A stretch of DNA of 9,347 bases from Candidatus Omnitrophota bacterium (lineage in GTDB: Bacteria; Omnitrophota; Omnitrophia; Omnitrophales; Abzuiibacteriaceae), in the NCBI GenBank assembly GCA_016206995.1, contig JACQQN010000068.1, forward strand, positions 1 through 9,347. Reading direction: 5' to 3'. A model generated the notes under the pieces. The model did no database searches, was not told the DNA's origin, and was given only the letters and a program-made list of their open reading frames with translations. A program made the translations under genes and the position numbers. Of the stretch, positions 5,876-9,347 are shown piece by piece (the stretch's first letter is position 1; each line of letters opens with the position of its first letter).

Positions 5876-6745
5876 TTACCGTTCCAAAACTTTCCGAAAT
5901 GCTCGCGGTAAATTTTCAACAATATCTCCGGCAACCAGCGAGACTTCACCAACTTTTTTAACTGCGATATCCCCTGCCAAACCGTGGACATAAACTCCCG
6001 CACACGCCGCATCAAATGGTTTGAGTCCCTGGCCTAAAAGTGCAGCGATAACACCCAAGAGCACGTCACCTGAGCCAGCGGTTGCCATGCCTGGATTTCC
6101 AGTAATGTTTATGTAAACGTTACCTTGAGGAGAAGCGACCACTGTTTTGCTCCCTTTAAGCACTAAAATGACTTTGAATTTTCTTGCAATATCACGAGCG
6201 CGCTGCAATCGTTCCTTCTCATTTCGCAGAGAAGCTCCGTGAAACAACCGGATAAATTCGCCGGGGTGAGGCGTGAGAACCGCAGGCGTTTTGAGTTTAC
6301 AAAAAAGACTTGTTTCCCCCTGAAAAGCATTCAACCCATCTGCATCAATTACCATAGATTTTGCTGATGCTAAGACAAGTTTTCGAATGAGGCGAGAGGT
6401 TTGTGGGTTTCTAGAAAGACCTGGACCAACCGCAAAAACATTCTGAGTTTTAAGAAACGTTTTAATTGGCTTTAAAGCACCAAAACTCAAGGCGCCATCT
6501 TTCGTTTCGGGAAGTGGTTTTGTCATTAATTCAACAAAGCGCTTTGTTAGAGGAAGCGCTAAACTTTTCGGAATGCCAACCGTTACGAGACCTGCTCCCG
6601 ATCGCAGCGCAGCCATTCCAGCGAGGACACAAGCTCCACTCATTCCACGAGACCCGGCCAAAATGAAAATTTTCCCGTAATCACCTTTATGGGTCTCTCG
6701 TTTACGGCGAGGAAGGAGTTTTTGAATTTCTTTTTGAATCGCCAT
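5876..6745 (-). CDS. nnrD: ADP-dependent NAD(P)H-hydrate dehydratase, stand-alone
   Basis: This cytosolic repair enzyme dehydrates damaged, hydrated NADH or NADPH back to the normal coenzyme, using ADP (ATP in some family members). The 289 residues form one ribokinase-like domain: KGDYGKIFILAGS (20-32), VGPGLSRNP (106-114), VIDADGLNAF (132-141), LTPHPGEF (157-164), and NPGMATAGSGD (217-227) with catalytic D227. In many bacteria this domain is fused behind the NnrE epimerase domain in a protein of about 500 residues. Here the epimerase half is missing and must be elsewhere if present. The ATG lies nine bases after the pdxJ stop, which suggests translational coupling; TAGGGCG overlaps that stop and is the only ribosome-site candidate. 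It is the last gene of the operon. Confidence 0.95.
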   Translation of the reverse strand: MAIQKEIQKLLPRRKRETHKGDYGKIFILAGSRGMSGACVLAGMAALRSGAGLVTVGIPKSLALPLTKRFVELMTKPLPETKDGALSFGALKPIKTFLKTQNVFAVGPGLSRNPQTSRLIRKLVLASAKSMVIDADGLNAFQGETSLFCKLKTPAVLTPHPGEFIRLFHGASLRNEKERLQRARDIARKFKVILVLKGSKTVVASPQGNVYINITGNPGMATAGSGDVLLGVIAALLGQGLKPFDAACAGVYVHGLAGDIAVKKVGEVSLVAGDIVENLPRAFRKVLER

Positions 6746-6754
6746 GATTTCGCC

Positions 6755-7465
6755 CTACCGCATTGAATAAATCATTTCGCTAACGGCTTTACGAATTCCA
6801 ACAAATACAGCTCGCGCGATAATGGCGTGCCCGATGTTCAATTCTTCAACGCAAGGAAGCTGTGCCACTGGTTTCACATTTTCATAATTCAAGCCGTGGC
6901 CCGCATTAACACCCAAACCGAGCTCGTGAGCATATTCTGCGGCATCCCGAAGACGCTTCAACTCCCTTTTTCTTTGGCTGCCGCGAGTTCGAGCATAAAC
7001 TCCTGTATGAAGCTCGATAAAGTCCGCGTTCACTTCACTTGCAACACGAAGTTGAGCGGGTTCCGGATCAATAAAAAGACTCACTGTAACGCCTTTTTTC
7101 TTTAATTGATTGACCACCGTAGCAATTTGACGTTGTGCGTGGCGGAGATCAAGACCGCCTTCTGTTGTTAATTCTTTTCTTTTTTCGGGAACCAAACAAG
7201 CCTTCTCAGGCTTGATATGAAGGGCTACGCGAACCACATTGGGTGCAATGGACATTTCCAAATTCAGAGGCACCTTGATTGCCTGTTTTAAAATGAAAAC
7301 ATCACGATCTTGGATATGCCGTCGGTCTTCGCGCAAATGAACGGTAATTCCCTTTGCGCCGCCCCGAACACCCTCTTGGGCAGCTTTGAGAAGATTAGGG
7401 ACAATATCTTTACGAACTTCACGAAGGGTCGCAACGTGATCAATATTTAAACCAAGCGTTACCAT
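6755..7465 (-). CDS. pdxJ: Pyridoxine 5'-phosphate synthase
   Basis: PdxJ condenses 3-amino-2-oxopropyl phosphate with 1-deoxyxylulose 5-phosphate in the DXP-dependent vitamin B6 route. The 236 residues match the usual family length of about 240. Characteristic stretches are LNIDHVATLR (6-15), ITVHLREDRRHIQD (40-53) with H43, NLEMS (68-72) with E70, LTTEGGLD (99-106), LGVNAGHGLNY (184-194) with H190, and ELNIGHAIIARAVFVG (208-223). All residues that I associate with the active site are present. The start is 19 bases after the cdaR stop; its ribosome site is weak (AGG about 14 bases upstream), so it may depend on translation of cdaR. In related genomes pdxJ often sits after glmM and before acpS; both are absent here. 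The stop is TAG. Confidence 0.97.
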   Translation of the reverse strand: MVTLGLNIDHVATLREVRKDIVPNLLKAAQEGVRGGAKGITVHLREDRRHIQDRDVFILKQAIKVPLNLEMSIAPNVVRVALHIKPEKACLVPEKRKELTTEGGLDLRHAQRQIATVVNQLKKKGVTVSLFIDPEPAQLRVASEVNADFIELHTGVYARTRGSQRKRELKRLRDAAEYAHELGLGVNAGHGLNYENVKPVAQLPCVEELNIGHAIIARAVFVGIRKAVSEMIYSMR

Positions 7466-7484
7466 CTAAAATATCAGAACCTAT

Positions 7485-8438
7485 TTAATGACTCTTTTTG
7501 ATCGTAAGTTTTACTTTTGGAGGCTGGCCTTTAAGTGACACGGTTTCTGGCAATACAAATTTGACTGGGATTTCATGAGATCCTTTTTCAAGATTAGTGA
7601 CATCTACATAAACGAACACGCCAGCTTGAGACAAACGTTCAAGTTCGCTCGCTGGCCCCTTCAAATCAAACGAAATAGTCTCCGTATCCAATTCCGCATA
7701 GGCATCTTTGGCGGGAACCCCAAGGGGTTTCACAAGAATCTTTGGAAATGACCGTTCGCTATATTCTTCATAGATTGGCACAAAAACATCGATGATGGTT
7801 TCTGAGGTCGGCTTCAAATTTGGCTCCAAAATGATGCGTACTAATTTCCGAAAAGAATGAGTCCGCCCAATCAGTTCAATCGGTTCGGTTTTGACAGCAT
7901 CCAACTTACCCAACTGCACTTTAGGACCTTCAATTAAAATTGCGTTTGGGTCAACTTCTACTTTTTCCTTTAAAACTTTATAGCCGTAGGCCGGGTCTCC
8001 TACTAAATTGGGGACAACAGGCAATTTTTTCACAATGGTCTCATCGATGGTCACACCGACTGTTTCCGGGAAAATACCAGTGACCCGAATTTCACCAGAA
8101 CCAAGTTTGATATCGTCGGAATTGATCCGAAAAGAATATTCGCCGGCTTGTGTGACACCGCTGACTCGATGAAACGCTTTCACCTCATTCGATGACAAAA
8201 CAGAAAGAAGCGACCTTGGAGCGCGCAATCTGACATTTAAAGAATTAACCGATTGGGAAGCAACGCTCATTTCCTTTTTTTCGGTCTCGATACGAAGCGG
8301 AATATTTCGAACCACTTCCACCGTTTCTTCACCCACCGCATAAAACCAAAACCCAATGGCGAGAAAAAGCGAAACCAACTTTAAACCCCAATGCTCTGTA
8401 ACTGCATCCCACATCGGCCTTATCCAATTAGAACCCAT
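7485..8438 (-). CDS. cdaR: CdaA regulatory protein CdaR (YbbR-domain protein)
   Basis: CdaR is an anchored extracytoplasmic protein that binds and modulates the diadenylate cyclase CdaA in species where it has been studied. The 317 residues begin with one membrane segment (about 17-35, in HWGLKLVSLFLAIGFWFYAV), followed by the typical EETVEVVRNIPLRIE entry into repeated beta-rich YbbR units, roughly at 40-130, 140-215 and 230-315. Stretches such as VRLRAPRSLL, ILIEGPKVQL and ISFDLKGPASELERL mark corresponding positions of successive units. AAGGA lies 10 bases before the ATG. The ATG directly abuts a TAA that closes the continued cdaA frame. Confidence 0.92.
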   Translation of the reverse strand: MGSNWIRPMWDAVTEHWGLKLVSLFLAIGFWFYAVGEETVEVVRNIPLRIETEKKEMSVASQSVNSLNVRLRAPRSLLSVLSSNEVKAFHRVSGVTQAGEYSFRINSDDIKLGSGEIRVTGIFPETVGVTIDETIVKKLPVVPNLVGDPAYGYKVLKEKVEVDPNAILIEGPKVQLGKLDAVKTEPIELIGRTHSFRKLVRIILEPNLKPTSETIIDVFVPIYEEYSERSFPKILVKPLGVPAKDAYAELDTETISFDLKGPASELERLSQAGVFVYVDVTNLEKGSHEIPVKFVLPETVSLKGQPPKVKLTIKKSH

Positions 8439-8555
8439 TTATAAGTCTTCCTTGTGGCGTTTCGCTTTTGGAACTAGTTTCACTTTATTTTGTAAAAATT
8501 CAAAAAGCCGGCTTCGTGTTTTTTCATCCGGCTGAAAGAGACTCTTCAAAACACG
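8439..8555 (-). other. In-frame continuation of cdaA beyond its UAG
   Basis: After the cdaA TAG (8558-8556) the same frame stays open for 38 codons and ends with TAA at 8441-8439, touching the cdaR ATG. The encoded tail begins RVLKSLFQPDEK and ends KAKRHKEDL; it is charged and amphipathic, like the C-terminal tails of CdaA proteins. With it CdaA would be 275 residues, close to the 273 of Bacillus CdaA as I recall. A random frame of 38 codons would be open about 16% of the time at even base use, so the exact fit to cdaR is the stronger argument. Confidence 0.6.
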
Positions 8556-9266
8556 CTACAAACCCTCTTCATCAAGATCGCGGGTTAATTTCCCATAAAC
8601 AGAAACGGAAATTCCTCCGGTTTCTTCGGAAACAACAATGCAAACGGAATCGTTTTCTTCTGTTAAACCAATCGCTGCCCGATGCCGGGTCCCAAGCGTT
8701 TTCAACACCATCGGACTTTGCGTGAGCGGAAGCAGTGTTCCGCAAGCTGCAATCCGATTCCCTTGAATGACAACTGCTCCGTCATGAATCGGTGAGTTCG
8801 GGGCAAAAATCGTGATCAAAAGTTCAGCGCTGACTTTTGCATCCAGTGGAATTCCGGTTTCCAAATAACTTTGAAGACCCACTTCACGTTCAATGGCAAT
8901 CAATGCTCCCCGCTTGATTTTAGACATCCGCTGGCAAGCTTCAACAATTTCATCGATGGTCCCGCCTTTTTTCAAAAAAGGACTGAAGATTGCATTTTGA
9001 CCCACGCGGGCAAGAACGCGCCTCAATTCCGGCTGAAAAACAATGACAAAAGCAAGCACTCCAACTTGAAGCAGATTACCCAGAATCCACTCGATTGTAT
9101 TGAGGCTAAAAATCTTGGCAATGCTGAACAAAGCGGCGAAAACAACAATCCCGATCAACACTTGAAGTGCGAGGGTGCCTTGAAAAAAACGAATGAGGGA
9201 GTAAATTAAAAACCAAATGAAACCAATTTCGACAATCGGCTTCCAAAAACTTAAAAGAAAATCCAT
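8556..9266 (-). CDS. cdaA: Diadenylate cyclase CdaA (ends at an in-frame UAG)
   Basis: CdaA makes cyclic di-AMP from two ATP at the inner membrane; the messenger usually controls potassium, osmolyte and cell-wall balance. The 236 residues begin with three membrane segments (about 8-27, 33-50, 61-78), then VFQPELRRVLARVG (76-89) leading into the DisA_N catalytic domain. The catalytic DGA is at 162-164 (PIHDGAVVIQGN) and RHR at 194-196 (LGTRHRAAIG); VSEETGGISV (212-221) is also typical, so the cyclase core is intact. ATG 9266 is chosen because it overlaps the upstream stop (TAATG) and follows AAGGAG; a TTG at 9281 would lie upstream of that ribosome site. The UAG cuts the chain after RDLDEEGL, where family members continue with a C-terminal helix; see 8439-8555. 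Confidence 0.95.
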   Translation of the reverse strand: MDFLLSFWKPIVEIGFIWFLIYSLIRFFQGTLALQVLIGIVVFAALFSIAKIFSLNTIEWILGNLLQVGVLAFVIVFQPELRRVLARVGQNAIFSPFLKKGGTIDEIVEACQRMSKIKRGALIAIEREVGLQSYLETGIPLDAKVSAELLITIFAPNSPIHDGAVVIQGNRIAACGTLLPLTQSPMVLKTLGTRHRAAIGLTEENDSVCIVVSEETGGISVSVYGKLTRDLDEEGL

Positions 9267-9347
9267 TATCTCCTTCCCCAAAAACTAAAAAATAGGGTTA
9301 GAAAAACGCTGATAATCAAGCCTGTGGTCAATGGAAAATAAAAAGAA
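9266..9347 (-). CDS. C-terminus of an unidentified membrane protein (5' part outside window)
   Basis: The frame visible at the window edge encodes about 26 residues, ending in FPLTTGLIISVFLTLFF then SFWGRR, and its TAA overlaps the cdaA ATG as TAATG. Such a stop-start overlap is typical of coupled genes in one operon and supports the frame. The piece is a membrane helix followed by a short basic tail. The pattern recalls the end of CorA-type transporters, but the fragment is too short for a call. A second frame here is also open for 20 codons, so certainty is limited. Confidence 0.55.
   Translation of the reverse strand, partial: SFYFPLTTGLIISVFLTLFFSFWGRR

Noticed and set aside
8490..8535. 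Terminator-like hairpin (AGCCGG...CCGGCT followed by T runs) between cdaA and cdaR
   Set aside because: Only six base pairs with a 16-base loop, and it falls inside the open continuation of cdaA, so coding sequence explains it better.
8439..9266. Genome-wide recoding of UAG as an amino acid
   Set aside because: UAG is the natural stop of cytochrome b (1365) and pdxJ (6755) at normal family lengths, so UAG still works as a stop here.
1..9347. CRISPR array or prophage genes
   Set aside because: No regularly spaced direct repeats and no phage, integrase or transposase coding sequence were found.

Overview
The window looks like a stretch of a Gram-negative, anaerobically respiring bacterium, most like the Deltaproteobacteria or a neighbouring uncultured phylum. 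This rests on family content and gene order only: dense CXXCH multihaem cytochromes around a Rieske/cytochrome b pair, and a cdaA-cdaR-pdxJ-nnr housekeeping string. The phylum is not certain. Every protein gene lies on the minus strand; the only plus-strand gene is a tRNA-Asp.

Positions 1-4962 (read right to left) hold a five-gene respiratory cluster: a tetrahaem c554-type cytochrome, a nine-haem membrane-anchored cytochrome, a Rieske iron-sulfur protein, a cytochrome b that joins b6-like and subunit-IV-like halves, and a NapC/NirT-type multihaem quinol cytochrome cut by the window edge. No cytochrome c1 or f is present, so the multihaem proteins probably take electrons from the Rieske protein. 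The Rieske cluster site lacks the Ser and Tyr that raise redox potential, which suggests a low-potential, menaquinol-type complex. Upstream of the first gene are a CRP/FNR-family palindrome and a candidate sigma70 promoter. Between cytochrome b and the NapC-type gene sit a 136-bp MITE-like element (18-bp perfect terminal inverted repeats, 8-bp target duplication) and a perfect 12-bp stem-loop.

Positions 5098-5875 hold a single-domain response regulator, a good tRNA promoter inside a palindrome, tRNA-Asp(GUC), and a cluster of short repeats that includes a decayed copy of the tRNA 3' end.

Positions 5876-9347 hold a compact operon, in transcription order: the tail of an unidentified membrane protein, cdaA (diadenylate cyclase), cdaR (YbbR), pdxJ and a stand-alone nnrD. 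The usual glmM and acpS are absent. The most striking detail is in cdaA: an in-frame UAG ends the annotated protein at 236 residues, but the same frame stays open for 38 more codons and closes exactly against the cdaR start. Together this gives the normal 275-residue length. The window therefore shows a nonsense mutation, a sequence error or a read-through site.
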